From positions 744,001 through 808,000 of the forward strand of contig NZ_CP011036.1 of NCBI RefSeq assembly GCF_002221505.1: 64,000 nucleotides of DNA, written 5' to 3'. This document shows, in pieces, positions 8,437-18,128 of this stretch (positions are counted from its first letter, which is position 1; each line of letters begins with the position of its first letter). Source of the DNA: Pseudoalteromonas nigrifaciens. Its GTDB lineage: Bacteria; Pseudomonadota; Gammaproteobacteria; Enterobacterales; Alteromonadaceae. The notes under the pieces are model-generated. The model was not told where the DNA came from, ran no database searches, and was given only the letters and a program-made list of their open reading frames with translations. A program made the position numbers and the translations under genes.

Positions 8437-10179
8437 ATGAACATTCGTACTATTTTAGTAGAAAAAGCCATTGCCGCTATGACAGCTGTAGGCTTACCAG
8501 CAGATACTAACCCAGCAGTTACACAAAGTACTCGTCCACAATTTGGTGACTACCAAATTAATGCAGCTATGGGCGCGGCTAAAAAAATGAAAAGCAACCC
8601 ACGAGAGCTTGCGCAAAAAATTATTGATAACCTAGATGTAAGCGACATTGCCGAAAAAACTGAAATTGCGGGTCCAGGGTTTATAAATATTCATTTAAAG
8701 CCTGAATTTTTAGCACAAAGCGTTAAAGCGGCGAACAGTGATGCAAAATTAGCGGTTAATGAACACGCTAATCCACAAAAAGTGGTTGTTGATTACTCAT
8801 CGCCAAACCTTGCTAAAGAAATGCACGTAGGCCATTTACGCTCAACCATTATTGGTGATGCTATTGTGCGTGCGCTTGAATTTAGAGGCGACAGCGTTGT
8901 GCGTCAAAATCACATGGGTGATTGGGGCACACAATTTGGTATGTTGATTGCGCATTTAGAAGATCAAATTAGCCAAGGCGTAGATTTAGATACAGTAGCA
9001 CTTGCCGATTTAGAAACCTTTTACCGCGACGCTAAAAAACGTTTTGACGATGAAGAAGGCTTTGCCGACAAAGCACGTAATTATGTAGTTAAATTACAAG
9101 GCGGTGACGCGCATTGTGAAAAACTGTGGAAGCTTTTTATTGCCACTTCAGTTAAGCACTCTGAAGAAGTATATAAGCGCTTAAATGTAACGCTTACACA
9201 AGCTGATATTATGGCTGAAAGCGCATACAACGCTGAGCTAAATGACATTATTAGTTTATTAAAAGATAAAAATATTGCCGTGGAGTCGCAAGGCGCACAG
9301 GTTGTATTTTTAGATGAACTAGCAAACAAAGATGGCGAACCATCGGCATTTATTGTACAAAAATCGGGTGGCGGCTTTTTATATGCAACTACAGATTTAG
9401 CCGCATGTGATTACCGCTCAAATAAGTTGGGTGCCGATCGTATCTTAATTTTTGTTGATGCGCGCCAAAGCCTGCACTTTAACCAAGTAGAGCTTACAGC
9501 ACGTAAAGCTGGTTTTTTACGCGATGAAACTAGCTATGAGTTTTGCCCGTTTGGCACCATGATGGGCGCCGACAACAAACCATTTAAAACCCGTACCGGT
9601 GGCACAGTTAAACTTGCCGATTTACTCGAAGAGTCGATTAATCGCGCAGCAATAAAATTAGCCGAGCGTGAATCTGATTTATCAGAGCAAGAGCGCAGCG
9701 AAATTGCCCGCAAAGTAGGTATTGGCGCAGTTAAATATGCCGACCTTTCTAAGCACCGCACCAGTGATTATATTTTCAACTGGGACAGCATGCTAAGCTT
9801 TGAAGGCGCAACAGCACCTTACTTACAATATGCCTATACGCGTATACGCAGTATTTTTCGTAAATCAGGCGTTGATGCAGCTACACTAAATTCAAACGTT
9901 ACTATCGTAGAGCCGCAAGAAAAAGCGCTAGCGCTTAAGTTACTGCAGCTTGAAGAAGTACTTGATTTAATGATCAGCGAAGCCACACCACACGTACTAT
10001 GTGGTTACTTATATGAACTAGCAAGCTTATATATGACGTTCTACGAAGCCTGCCCAGTACTTAAAGAAGGCGTAGAGCCAAACGTACGTGATAGCCGTTT
10101 AGTGTTATGTAATTTGGTTTCTAAAACATTAGAAACGGGATTAGACTTACTAGGCATTGAAGTCATGGAACAAATGTAA
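8437..10179 (+). CDS. argS: Arginyl-tRNA synthetase
   Basis: 580 residues, typical for class Ia ArgRS. The N-terminal Add-1 tRNA-recognition domain spans about 1-110. The HIGH signature appears as [12 protein letters not shown] near residue 131 after SSPNLAKEM, and the C-terminal anticodon-binding domain contains the [11 protein letters not shown] stretch. It lacks a clear KMSK, as is usual for many ArgRS. It charges tRNA-Arg with arginine using ATP. AAGGT 8-12 bases upstream supports the ATG. Confidence 0.97.
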   Translation: MNIRTILVEKAIAAMTAVGLPADTNPAVTQSTRPQFGDYQINAAMGAAKKMKSNPRELAQKIIDNLDVSDIAEKTEIAGPGFINIHLKPEFLAQSVKAANSDAKLAVNEHANPQKVVVDYSSPNLAKEMHVGHLRSTIIGDAIVRALEFRGDSVVRQNHMGDWGTQFGMLIAHLEDQISQGVDLDTVALADLETFYRDAKKRFDDEEGFADKARNYVVKLQGGDAHCEKLWKLFIATSVKHSEEVYKRLNVTLTQADIMAESAYNAELNDIISLLKDKNIAVESQGAQVVFLDELANKDGEPSAFIVQKSGGGFLYATTDLAACDYRSNKLGADRILIFVDARQSLHFNQVELTARKAGFLRDETSYEFCPFGTMMGADNKPFKTRTGGTVKLADLLEESINRAAIKLAERESDLSEQERSEIARKVGIGAVKYADLSKHRTSDYIFNWDSMLSFEGATAPYLQYAYTRIRSIFRKSGVDAATLNSNVTIVEPQEKALALKLLQLEEVLDLMISEATPHVLCGYLYELASLYMTFYEACPVLKEGVEPNVRDSRLVLCNLVSKTLETGLDLLGIEVMEQM

Positions 10180-10203
10180 TCACCGTCGTATTTTAACCTA
10201 ATA

Positions 10204-10280
10204 CTGCGTTATCCAATCCGACTTACCCTAATCACATACAAACCGTATGCTCATAGGGATAAGCCGGATTGGACGCCTTG
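10204..10280 (+). repeat. Hairpin repeat element, copy 1
   Basis: CTGCGTT starts the element and CGCCTTG ends it. The arms (10212-10230 and 10254-10273) begin TCCAATCCG and end CGGATTGGA and pair along about 19 bp with one mismatch and one bulge. The centre is an inner hairpin CATAC-AAACC-GTATG (10235-10249) within a 21-bp core (10232-10252) identical to copy 2. Confidence 0.85.
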
Positions 10281-10332
10281 TCTTAGGCTAAACTACTTAG
10301 GTGAACTGTCTGCTGCGTGTAGTTCGCTTTAG

Positions 10333-10408
10333 CTGCGTTGATAAAACTATTTAGCCTAAGTCACATACAAACCGTATGCTCCTTGGCATAAATAGTTTTA
10401 CCGCCTTG
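10333..10408 (+). repeat. Hairpin repeat element, copy 2
   Basis: It has the same CTGCGTT and CGCCTTG borders and the identical 21-bp core (10361-10381) as copy 1. The arms are unrelated: TAAAACTATTTA on the left (10342-10353) pairs with TAAATAGTTTTA on the right (10389-10400). The architecture is conserved and the arm sequence is not. Confidence 0.85.
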
Positions 10409-10450
10409 CTAGCACTCCTACACTTGCAGATGTAACGCTTTACACCGTAG

Positions 10451-10477
10451 GTTGGGTTGAATGAAACGAAACCCAAC
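10451..10477 (+). repeat. GTTGGGTT/AACCCAAC inverted repeat
   Basis: An 8-bp perfect inverted repeat, GTTGGGTT (10451-10458) and AACCCAAC (10470-10477), with a GAATGAAACGA loop. It resembles the short extragenic palindrome with GTTGGGTT arms that is scattered in many bacterial genomes. It lies 128 bp before pdxH. Confidence 0.7.
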
Positions 10478-10605
10478 GATACACCTGAGACTCTGTGTTT
10501 ATTGCTATCGAATGTACCTAAAGCTTGATGTTTGTTGTTACTAGCATCACTATTTAAGCTCGTTACTCTAAGCTCTTTTCTAACGCTTTATTTAAAGGAT
10601 TTATT

Positions 10606-11244
10606 ATGAAACTCGAAGATATCCGTCGTGAATACCTGCAAAACGCGTTAAGCGAAGATAACTTGCTTGATGATCCGTTTAAACAGTTTGAAACCTGGCT
10701 TGAGCAAGCTGTAGCAAGTAATTTACGTGATCCAACCGCTATGGTAGTGGCGACAGTTGATGATACCGGGCAGCCTTCGCAGCGTATTGTATTGCTTAAG
10801 CATTTAGATAATGATGGTTTTGTGTTTTTTACTAATACAGGTTCGCGCAAAGCGCAGGAGCTTAAAGGTAATAATAAAATATCGCTGCACTTTCCTTGGC
10901 ACCCTATGGAACGCCAAGTAATTGTGTATGGCGAGGCTAAACCTTTACCTACTTCTGCGGTGGCTAAGTACTTTTTATCTCGCCCTAAAGAAAGCCAGCT
11001 AGCAGCGTGGGCATCAGCACAAAGTCGCCCAGTTTCATCGCGTAAAGTGTTGATGGAAACCTTTGCCAATATGAAAAACAAGTTTGCTAAAGGTGAAATT
11101 CCTTTACCTGACTTTTGGGGTGGCTATTGTGTTGTACCGCAAAAAATTGAGTTTTGGCAAGGTGGGGCACACCGCCTGCACGACCGCTTTATGTATCAGC
11201 GCCAAGCAGACAACAGCTGGCAAATTACACGCTTAAACCCTTAA
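10606..11244 (+). CDS. pdxH: Pyridoxamine 5'-phosphate oxidase
   Basis: 212 residues, the normal PdxH length. FMN-binding and active-site signatures are visible: [19 protein letters not shown] in the middle, [12 protein letters not shown], and the C-terminal [13 protein letters not shown], whose RxH substrate-binding residues are intact. It oxidises pyridoxine or pyridoxamine phosphate to PLP with oxygen and FMN. AAAGGA lies 8 bases before the ATG. The TatD gene follows 21 bp later and may be cotranscribed. Confidence 0.96.
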   Translation: MKLEDIRREYLQNALSEDNLLDDPFKQFETWLEQAVASNLRDPTAMVVATVDDTGQPSQRIVLLKHLDNDGFVFFTNTGSRKAQELKGNNKISLHFPWHPMERQVIVYGEAKPLPTSAVAKYFLSRPKESQLAAWASAQSRPVSSRKVLMETFANMKNKFAKGEIPLPDFWGGYCVVPQKIEFWQGGAHRLHDRFMYQRQADNSWQITRLNP

Positions 11245-11265
11245 TAAATCGATGAGTAAGTAACA

Positions 11266-12033
11266 ATGCAATTTATTGACTCTCATTGCCACCTCGACTT
11301 TACAGAGTTTGACTCAAACCGCGAGTCACTCATTAGCGAGTGTGTAGCAAAGGGAGTTGAGCAGTTTGTGGTGCCCGGTATTAGTTTGGCCCAATCGCGT
11401 GCACTACTTGAATTTAAAATTAACTTTGCAGGCGTAAAAATAGCTGCAGGACTGCATCCTTACTTTTTAAATCAGCATCAAGAGTCCCATATAGAGCTGC
11501 TATTTACATTTGCTACGGCCAATAAAAACCAGCTGGTGGCAATTGGCGAATGCGGTCTAGATCGAAGTATTGAAAACCTCTCCAAACAAACCTTTTTATT
11601 TGAACAACAAATAGCACTGGCTAATCAGCTAGGATTACCGTTAATTGTGCATCATAGGCAAAGCCATGATTTAATAGCGCAGTCGTTTAAGCGTTGTAAG
11701 CCTAAGTATGGGGGGGTTATTCATGCGTTTTCGGGATCACTTCAACAAGCTCAATATTATATTAAGCAAGGTTTTAAGCTCGGTGTAGGCGGTGTTATTA
11801 GCTACCCGCGAGCGGTTAAAACGCGCGATGTAATTGCCAATATAAATACATCGCACCTAGTGCTTGAAACCGACTCGCCATCAATGCCGCTATGTGGTTA
11901 TCAAGGGAAGATCAATACGCCGCTGCAAATAGTGCGGGTATTTGATGTATTGTGTGAATTAAAGCCCAAACAACACAAAGAGCAACTAGCTACAGAGCTT
12001 TACGACTCATGCTGTGATGTTTTTTGTATATAA
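11266..12033 (+). CDS. TatD-family metal-dependent hydrolase (YjjV-like)
   Basis: 255 residues forming one TIM barrel. Metal ligands are visible: DSHCHLD at the N-terminus, GECGLD in the middle, LIVHHRQ, HAFSGS and the C-terminal LETDSPSMP. The family comprises 3'-5' DNA/RNA exonucleases or deoxyribonucleases. Length and sequence fit the YjjV branch rather than TatD itself. Its end overlaps the end of the convergent smp gene by 34 bp. Confidence 0.88.
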   Translation: MQFIDSHCHLDFTEFDSNRESLISECVAKGVEQFVVPGISLAQSRALLEFKINFAGVKIAAGLHPYFLNQHQESHIELLFTFATANKNQLVAIGECGLDRSIENLSKQTFLFEQQIALANQLGLPLIVHHRQSHDLIAQSFKRCKPKYGGVIHAFSGSLQQAQYYIKQGFKLGVGGVISYPRAVKTRDVIANINTSHLVLETDSPSMPLCGYQGKINTPLQIVRVFDVLCELKPKQHKEQLATELYDSCCDVFCI

Positions 12034-12620
12034 CGATTAACCTGCCATATTTTTAAGCCACGGCCAAATTGCCAAGTAAAAATACATGCAATTACCAACA
12101 TTAATAATACTTGGCGACCTAAGTCATGAAAATGATTGTGGCTAGATGTAACTGCCGCACGGGTTAAATAAGTAATAGATACAAAACCAACAGGTCTGTC
12201 GTCGTCACTTACCACGGGCTCTATAAACGGTGTTTTAAGTTTACTAACACCAGGAGTTGATTCAGATAGCTGGCCGTTAACATGCAGCGATTGCCAATTA
12301 TCGCTACTGGCTATAAGCATGCCTTGCTGGTCGTAAATTGTGGCTGAAAGTACAAATTCATCTTTGCTTATGTTGTTACATAATGCATTAAGTTGCGGTT
12401 TGTTTTTTTCAATTAACGGGGTTTTAGCATTTAATGCCATAAATTTGGTGAGCGATTTTGCCGTACTATCGGCACTGTCATAAAGTAATTGATGGCTTTG
12501 AAAACTACTATTAATGCCCACCCAGCTCAGTAATATTAAGCAGGCAGTAGCAAGCAATAAACGCACTAAGCGTTTTTTTTGTGAGGCAGTGATAGGGTTT
12601 TTAAGATGGTTATTTTTCAT
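12000..12620 (-). CDS. smp: Smp/AhpA (YtjB) family membrane protein
   Basis: 206 residues from the ATG at 12620, which has GGTGA close upstream and is preferred over the upstream ATG at 12647. There is a membrane helix near residues 18-36, an extracytoplasmic domain of about 120 residues (SLTKFMALNAKTPL... ATIYDQQGMLIASSDNW), and a second helix (QVLLMLVIACIFTWQF) near the C-terminus. E. coli smp lies divergent from serB, exactly as here. Its function is not established beyond membrane association. Confidence 0.75.
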   Translation of the reverse strand: MKNNHLKNPITASQKKRLVRLLLATACLILLSWVGINSSFQSHQLLYDSADSTAKSLTKFMALNAKTPLIEKNKPQLNALCNNISKDEFVLSATIYDQQGMLIASSDNWQSLHVNGQLSESTPGVSKLKTPFIEPVVSDDDRPVGFVSITYLTRAAVTSSHNHFHDLGRQVLLMLVIACIFTWQFGRGLKIWQVNRYIQKTSQHES

Positions 12621-12670
12621 AGTCACCGTATATACTACTGACAGCATTTTGATTTGATGTTACAAATGCT

Positions 12671-12691
12671 ATACCCAAGTTGTTTGGGTAT
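12671..12691. repeat. ATACCCAA/TTGGGTAT hairpin in the smp-serB spacer
   Basis: An 8-bp perfect inverted repeat with a 5-base loop between the divergent smp and serB genes. It could be an operator, or a short dispersed repeat of this bacterial group. It shows no run of T on either side. Confidence 0.5.
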
Positions 12692-12793
12692 ACTATAACC
12701 TTAAACCCCACCTGATGGCGAATTTAGCGCAAGTAATATATTTAACATTTTGTAAGTAGCTATCAGGATAACAAAAAAATTCACGGAGAATCC

Positions 12794-13822
12794 ATGTCGC
12801 AAACGAACATGGCACAGCCTGGTGCTGAGCAACCATTAACGCAGTTAGTATTAAATAAATGGTTTAGCTATCAGGATGAGGTGTTTTTACCGTTAAAAAA
12901 CCTACCTAATAAACACCAAGGTTTATTTAGTATTGCCTTTGCTGGCAATTTTAGTATTACCCATATTAAAGCCATAATAGATTTTTTTGCGAAGCATAAT
13001 CAAACCGTTACAGGGCTTTGCCAGTATCAGCCGGACTTAAGTTTACCAGCGGCACTGTGTTTTTATATTAAGCAAGCAGAGCTGCCGATTAACCCGCTAG
13101 TATTACAACAATTTTCCAGCACACTTGATTTTCAGCTAGTGCAAATAGCTTGCCCACCCAACTTGTATGAGCCAGGTTTATTGGTAATGGATATGGATTC
13201 AACCGCTATTACTATTGAGTGCATAGATGAAATTGCACGCTTAGCTAACGTATACGATGAGGTTGCTTCGGTAACAGCACTGGCAATGGCTGGTAAGCTT
13301 GATTTTAGTGAAAGCCTAAATCAGCGCGTCGCTAAACTTACCGGAATTGAAAAAAGCTTAATAGATGAGTTAAAAAATAATTTACCTTTAATGCCGGGTA
13401 TTAAAATGCTTTGCCAAATACTTAAACAGCATCAGTGGCACTTAGCCATTGCGTCGGGTGGTTTCGTACCCTTTGCAGAGCAAGTACAAGCGTTAATCAA
13501 TTTAGATGAAGTACACGCTAATGTGCTTGAATTTAAAGATAATAAGCTCACAGGTAAAGTATTAGGCACAATTGTAGATGCACAGCAAAAAGCCGTTATT
13601 TTAGAGTCATTACAGCAACAGCTGGGATTAATAAAGTCGCAAACAGTGGCGATTGGCGATGGGGCTAACGATTTAAAAATGATGGCAACAGCAGGGCTAG
13701 GTGTAGCAGTACATGGTAAAGCAAAAGTGGTTGAGCAAGCCCAAGCAGCTATTTGCCAAGGCTCGTTATTACAATTACTGTATATGCTAGCTATACCATT
13801 AAATAGTGAGGCTACTGTTTAA
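12794..13822 (+). CDS. serB: Phosphoserine phosphatase
   Basis: 342 residues. An N-terminal regulatory region (about 1-130) precedes a HAD phosphatase domain with motif I VMDMDSTAIT (nucleophile Asp), motif II ASGGF, and the GDGANDLKMM metal-binding motif. It performs the last step of serine synthesis, removing phosphate from L-phosphoserine. CGGAGAATCC before the ATG is a strong ribosome site. serA lies elsewhere in the window (about 20 kb). Its stop overlaps the convergent PilZ gene by 4 bp. Confidence 0.95.
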   Translation: MSQTNMAQPGAEQPLTQLVLNKWFSYQDEVFLPLKNLPNKHQGLFSIAFAGNFSITHIKAIIDFFAKHNQTVTGLCQYQPDLSLPAALCFYIKQAELPINPLVLQQFSSTLDFQLVQIACPPNLYEPGLLVMDMDSTAITIECIDEIARLANVYDEVASVTALAMAGKLDFSESLNQRVAKLTGIEKSLIDELKNNLPLMPGIKMLCQILKQHQWHLAIASGGFVPFAEQVQALINLDEVHANVLEFKDNKLTGKVLGTIVDAQQKAVILESLQQQLGLIKSQTVAIGDGANDLKMMATAGLGVAVHGKAKVVEQAQAAICQGSLLQLLYMLAIPLNSEATV

Positions 13823-16296
13823 CGCAGGCGGTTTAGCCAAAGCAGTTTGCGGCGACCCATTTGGTCAACTTGTTGCTGTTCAAGTTTTAAATGGCTTAAG
13901 GCTTCTTCGGTGATATCGACAATATCACCGACACCCGCTACAGACCACAATGCCTCTTCTAATTCCCTTGCTTTATGCAGCGCATATTGACTCACATATT
14001 TTAGTTCGTTAGATAAATAATCGGTATCTGGGCGTCCAGTACGTGATATATACAAGCGCATAACAAAAATAAGATTCGACTTTAAGCCTTTGCTTATTTG
14101 TTCCTGAAAATCATTATAATCCTCACCTGCTATGCAATAACTGGTAATAGACTCTGAAATACTGCCCTTACGGGGATCAAAATTAATCACAAGTGTAAAG
14201 GCGCTTGGCGGATCTTGGCGGCTAAGATCTTTTATCTGTGGGGTGATCACATTAACGATTTGCTCATCAGTAATAATGCTCGATAAATCGGTTTTATTAC
14301 CCAACAAACCAAAGTTTTGTAAAAGCACATGTAGTGGGCTAGGGTATAAGCCAAAGCCAATTGCACCTGCTTTAAAGTGCGCTCCTTCTTTATGTAAATA
14401 AAGTGGGAACTGGCAAACGCTTTTAGTTACCATATTTCTAAGTGCTGTAGAGAGCCCAGGCACTTTGGGCGCTTCTTCTGACACTTTTAGTTTATCTTTA
14501 TTACTGTTAATTAACTGCGTAAAAAACAGCACTCCAGCATGGGGTAAGTCGGCAACTCGGCTGGCTTTTAAATTAATAATAGTGAACGACTTATTTACAG
14601 CCATCACTTCGTACTTTAGCTCACTAAGCTGATATGTTTTGGTTATTTTTTGTAAGTCAGGAAACGAGAGTAAAACAATGTCGCCTTTTTTTAAGCTTAC
14701 TGGTTGTTTGCATTCAAGCTGCAAGCCCATAACCGAAAAGTCGCGAGTAAGGCCATGTACTACCTCATCGTTTACGCTAATCGACACATTCGTTTTATAT
14801 AAGTAGCGCTTATCAGAGCGAAGATTTACATACTCTAAAGGTACAATATCTAAATAAGGCGCAGACTTACTTTTGCTATGGCCAAAATGCTTCAATTGAT
14901 TAATCAAAGCTTTATCGTAATTTAATTGCTGATTGTGTTGCTGTTCAGTTTTATTACCAATAGCAGTTAGTACCACCATATATTTTACATTTTTCACTAA
15001 CCCTTCTACCCGAGGAGAAGGCGGCTTATTGAGCTTTTCAATATTTTTACTTACAGTGTTTGGTAACGATAAAGGAATAAATGAGTCATCTGGATGGCTT
15101 GGCATAATTTGTATTTTAAAGCACTGCCAGGTGTCTTTTTGACTGCCAAAAGCTAAAAATAAGTTTTTTAGCTGAGGGTTTTGTTCAAGCTCATTACGTG
15201 TTGCAGAATAATAATAAATTTTGCCCGCTGAAATATGAGTAAAAGTATATAAATAATCTTCTTTAACTGGAGTCTGTTTTAAAAGTAATGCATTAATACG
15301 TTGCTCATTAAGCACACTGTATAAACAAGGGTTTTGGCGTTCATCGGTAAAGTAACGTTGAATAAAAATGTTGTTTTCGGTGGTTAGACTTAAGCTAGGA
15401 TAAAGTACATTGTCTTTTTTACTTAAAAACACATATAAAGAGGTGACGCGTGGAATATAGTATTGCTCGTAACCCTTAGAAACCACAGCATCGAGCGTAT
15501 TATCAAGGTTTACTTTATAGCGACGTTTATTACCGTGGATAAAGCTTTCTAAAAAATTATCAAACGCTTCATTATTTTCAATAAAGGTGCGTTTTAAACG
15601 AATATGATTAAACTCTTTAGAAATATTTTCTACGGCGACAACCTCATACTGAATGCCATTTTTTAAACCTAGCTCAAAGTCTTGCTCTAAACCTACCAAA
15701 CGCAAGGCGATTAAATGTCCTTTTTTTAGCACATAACGAGTGGCTAGCTTTATTTTACAACCACTGAGGGATATATCGGAAGTGCTAGCAGCAATACTTT
15801 TTTTGTCGTTGTATTCAACCGTTACTTTAATTGAATAGTTCATTCGCTCTTCAGAGCGGCTTTCATAAGAGGCAAACTTTATAACATTTGTATTAAGGGA
15901 GTCATCAATGGCTTGCTCTGCAATTTTTTCTGTGGTTTTGCGTTGTAACACCCGATGATTATTTTCGGTGTTCATCACTGCCTCATAAACGGCAAGGGTA
16001 TAACCACCGTGTTGTTTTAGCGCAGCTTCAAATACTTCAATCGCTGTTTCATCCATGAAATGTTGCTTGCCATTGTGATCATAAGGCTTTACCTGCCCAG
16101 TCACTAAACCACGTAAGTCAATAAAGCGCGCTATCGGCTGAGATAAGCGTGTCATTTCCATTTTCATTAAAAACTGTTCAGGCTTTGTAAGCCCAGCTAT
16201 TTTAGACTTAAAAATTAAATCAAATTTAGGGTTGCCTAAATAATGTTTTAATTCAGATATAAGATCTTCGTGCTTGAGCAGTATGTCTTCAGCCAT
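13819..16296 (-). CDS. Large protein with two PilZ (c-di-GMP-binding) domains
   Basis: 825 residues. Two PilZ signatures are visible: RSEER (147-151) with D174-x-S176-xx-G179, and RSDKR (493-497) with D519-x-S521-xx-G524, the RxxxR and DxSxxG motifs that hold cyclic di-GMP. There is no signal peptide and there are no membrane segments. The remaining regions (1-140, 260-480, 610-825) match no family I know. Location between serB and radA recalls Vibrio PlzC, an inference from memory. It probably acts as a cytoplasmic c-di-GMP receptor; the output is unknown. Confidence 0.8.
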   Translation of the reverse strand: MAEDILLKHEDLISELKHYLGNPKFDLIFKSKIAGLTKPEQFLMKMEMTRLSQPIARFIDLRGLVTGQVKPYDHNGKQHFMDETAIEVFEAALKQHGGYTLAVYEAVMNTENNHRVLQRKTTEKIAEQAIDDSLNTNVIKFASYESRSEERMNYSIKVTVEYNDKKSIAASTSDISLSGCKIKLATRYVLKKGHLIALRLVGLEQDFELGLKNGIQYEVVAVENISKEFNHIRLKRTFIENNEAFDNFLESFIHGNKRRYKVNLDNTLDAVVSKGYEQYYIPRVTSLYVFLSKKDNVLYPSLSLTTENNIFIQRYFTDERQNPCLYSVLNEQRINALLLKQTPVKEDYLYTFTHISAGKIYYYSATRNELEQNPQLKNLFLAFGSQKDTWQCFKIQIMPSHPDDSFIPLSLPNTVSKNIEKLNKPPSPRVEGLVKNVKYMVVLTAIGNKTEQQHNQQLNYDKALINQLKHFGHSKSKSAPYLDIVPLEYVNLRSDKRYLYKTNVSISVNDEVVHGLTRDFSVMGLQLECKQPVSLKKGDIVLLSFPDLQKITKTYQLSELKYEVMAVNKSFTIINLKASRVADLPHAGVLFFTQLINSNKDKLKVSEEAPKVPGLSTALRNMVTKSVCQFPLYLHKEGAHFKAGAIGFGLYPSPLHVLLQNFGLLGNKTDLSSIITDEQIVNVITPQIKDLSRQDPPSAFTLVINFDPRKGSISESITSYCIAGEDYNDFQEQISKGLKSNLIFVMRLYISRTGRPDTDYLSNELKYVSQYALHKARELEEALWSVAGVGDIVDITEEALSHLKLEQQQVDQMGRRKLLWLNRLR

Positions 16297-16661
16297 TTAT
16301 AAAACCATCACCGTCTAATTAAAAAAGTAGGTATACTATTAAATCCATTTATTAGAAAACTCAATAAATGTCGTATCGTGTTATTGTTGTTAATATAGGT
16401 ACGATTATTCGAGTAACTACAGTTTAGCGCTTGTTATTATGTGTTAAATACCAATTTATTGGCAAGTTACTTTAAACTATTATTCAAGCAATAAGTATGC
16501 CCTAAAGTATAGTAAAAAAGAAAACAGCATTTATAGATAATAATAGTAGTGCTAAATTATCTTGTTGGCATGACTCATTGTTAGGCGAAAGTTTAAAATG
16601 GTAAAATAAGCACTTAACATTAAGTATTTTTAAAATTAAAGAATAGTAGGTAAAGTTATAA
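16297..16661. other. Divergent spacer between PilZ gene and radA
   Basis: 365 bp, very A+T-rich. It must hold promoters for both genes, and an AGTAGGT ribosome site precedes radA. I see no terminator, RNA gene or convincing repeat. Confidence 0.4.
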
Positions 16662-18047
16662 ATGGCTAAAGCGGCAAAAGTAGAGTTTGTTTGTACCGAA
16701 TGTGGCATGAACTACCAACGTTGGCAAGGTCAATGCCGCTGTGGTGCATGGAACACATTAGCAGAATTTAAACCGTCAGCAGGGCAAAGTAAAAAAGCAT
16801 CGGCACGCGTAAGTGTAGGTGGTTATGCTGGGGGGATTGGTGGCGGTTCTAAAAAAATTAATGATATTGCTACCGCAGAAACTGAAAAACAGTTAACTGA
16901 AATTGGCGAGCTCGATCGTGTTTTAAGTGGCGGTGTAACAACGGGGTCAGTTAATATAATCTCTGGCGATCCAGGGGCTGGTAAAACAACCTTGTTATCT
17001 GATTTAGTGGCACGAATGTCACAACGCATGCCCTCACTTTACTGTACCGCAGAAGAATCTTTATCGCAGTTTAAAAACAGAGTGAATCGTTTAAAGTTAA
17101 ATTATAACCCTGATGCGCTTTATTTACTTTCCGAAACCAGTGTTGAAACCATCATTGAAGAACTCGATAAAAATAAAATTAAGTTTGCAGTAATAGACTC
17201 CATTCAAGCAGTGGTCACCGACACAGCTAACGGTAGCCCAGGCTCGCCTTCGCAAGTAAAAAGTGCCGCGCAAGCACTTACGCAATACTGTAAGCAAAAT
17301 GATGTCACTATGTTCATTATTGCCCATGTAAATAAAAACAACGAAATAGCTGGTCCGCAAACGCTGGTGCATATAGTTGACGCACTATTGCATATAGATA
17401 CTAACGATGGGCAAATTCGTACCTTACGAGCAAATAAAAACCGCTTTGGTGATATAGATACAGTCGGTATTTTTAGAATGTGCGAACGCGGTATGCTCAG
17501 CGTTGATAACCCCAGCGAAATATTTTTATCAGGCTCAACTACAGATTCACCTGGCTCTGCAATTACGTGTATTCGTAAAGGTAATCGTAATTTATTACTC
17601 GAAATTCAATGTTTAACCACTGAAATTGAGGCGGAATTTCCGCAGCGTGTTTGCGTTGGTTTAAACATGAACCGAATAAAAATGCTCACCGGCATACTGC
17701 GTAAGCACACAAAAACTAAAATATTTCACGATACGTTTTTTAATATAGTGGGTGGCTTAAAAATTGATGAATCAGAAACCTGTATAGATTTAGCGTTGGT
17801 TGCTGCGCTACTTAGCAGCTTAAATGATTTTGTGGTGCCACGTACCACTTGTATTATGGGAGAGCTGAGTTTAAATGGCGACGTACGCCCAATAGACAGT
17901 GGCGTACCGCGCGTTAAAGAAGCTGCGCAGCATGGCTTTACGGAAATATTTATTCCATTTCGTAATTACCATAAATCAATGGAAGGGCTGGGCGCTAAGA
18001 TCACCCCGATAAAAACAGTACATGAGTTACTTAGTTTAATTAATTAG
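16662..18047 (+). CDS. radA: DNA repair protein RadA (Sms)
   Basis: 461 residues, the standard length. A C4 zinc finger opens the protein (CTECGMNYQRWQGQCRCGAW, residues about 11-30). A RecA-like ATPase follows with Walker A GDPGAGKTTL near 106 and the RadA-specific KNRFG motif. A Lon-protease-like C-terminal domain completes it. RadA is a DNA-dependent helicase that extends branch migration during recombination. It is followed 81 bp later by an unknown exported protein. Confidence 0.96.
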   Translation: MAKAAKVEFVCTECGMNYQRWQGQCRCGAWNTLAEFKPSAGQSKKASARVSVGGYAGGIGGGSKKINDIATAETEKQLTEIGELDRVLSGGVTTGSVNIISGDPGAGKTTLLSDLVARMSQRMPSLYCTAEESLSQFKNRVNRLKLNYNPDALYLLSETSVETIIEELDKNKIKFAVIDSIQAVVTDTANGSPGSPSQVKSAAQALTQYCKQNDVTMFIIAHVNKNNEIAGPQTLVHIVDALLHIDTNDGQIRTLRANKNRFGDIDTVGIFRMCERGMLSVDNPSEIFLSGSTTDSPGSAITCIRKGNRNLLLEIQCLTTEIEAEFPQRVCVGLNMNRIKMLTGILRKHTKTKIFHDTFFNIVGGLKIDESETCIDLALVAALLSSLNDFVVPRTTCIMGELSLNGDVRPIDSGVPRVKEAAQHGFTEIFIPFRNYHKSMEGLGAKITPIKTVHELLSLIN

Positions 18048-18128
18048 CAAAAACGCTTATCGGTGATGTTCTGCAATGTTACTCTTGAGCTGAAACAATT
18101 TATATAAAGACTTAAATAAGGAAATAAC

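Larger units (their letters stand above)
10180..10605. other. Repeat-bearing intergenic spacer between argS and pdxH
   Basis: No coding frame. It contains two related hairpin elements (10204-10280, 10333-10408), an inverted pair linking them (CTTAGGCTAAA 10282-10292 with TTTAGCCTAAG 10350-10360), and a third hairpin at 10451-10477. Nothing is recognised in the last 125 bp apart from the pdxH ribosome site. Confidence 0.8.

Noticed and set aside
10204..10408. Integron attC sites
   Set aside because: attC sites keep their outer ends (simple sites) and vary inside, next to short gene cassettes. Here the centre is conserved, there is no integrase and no cassettes.
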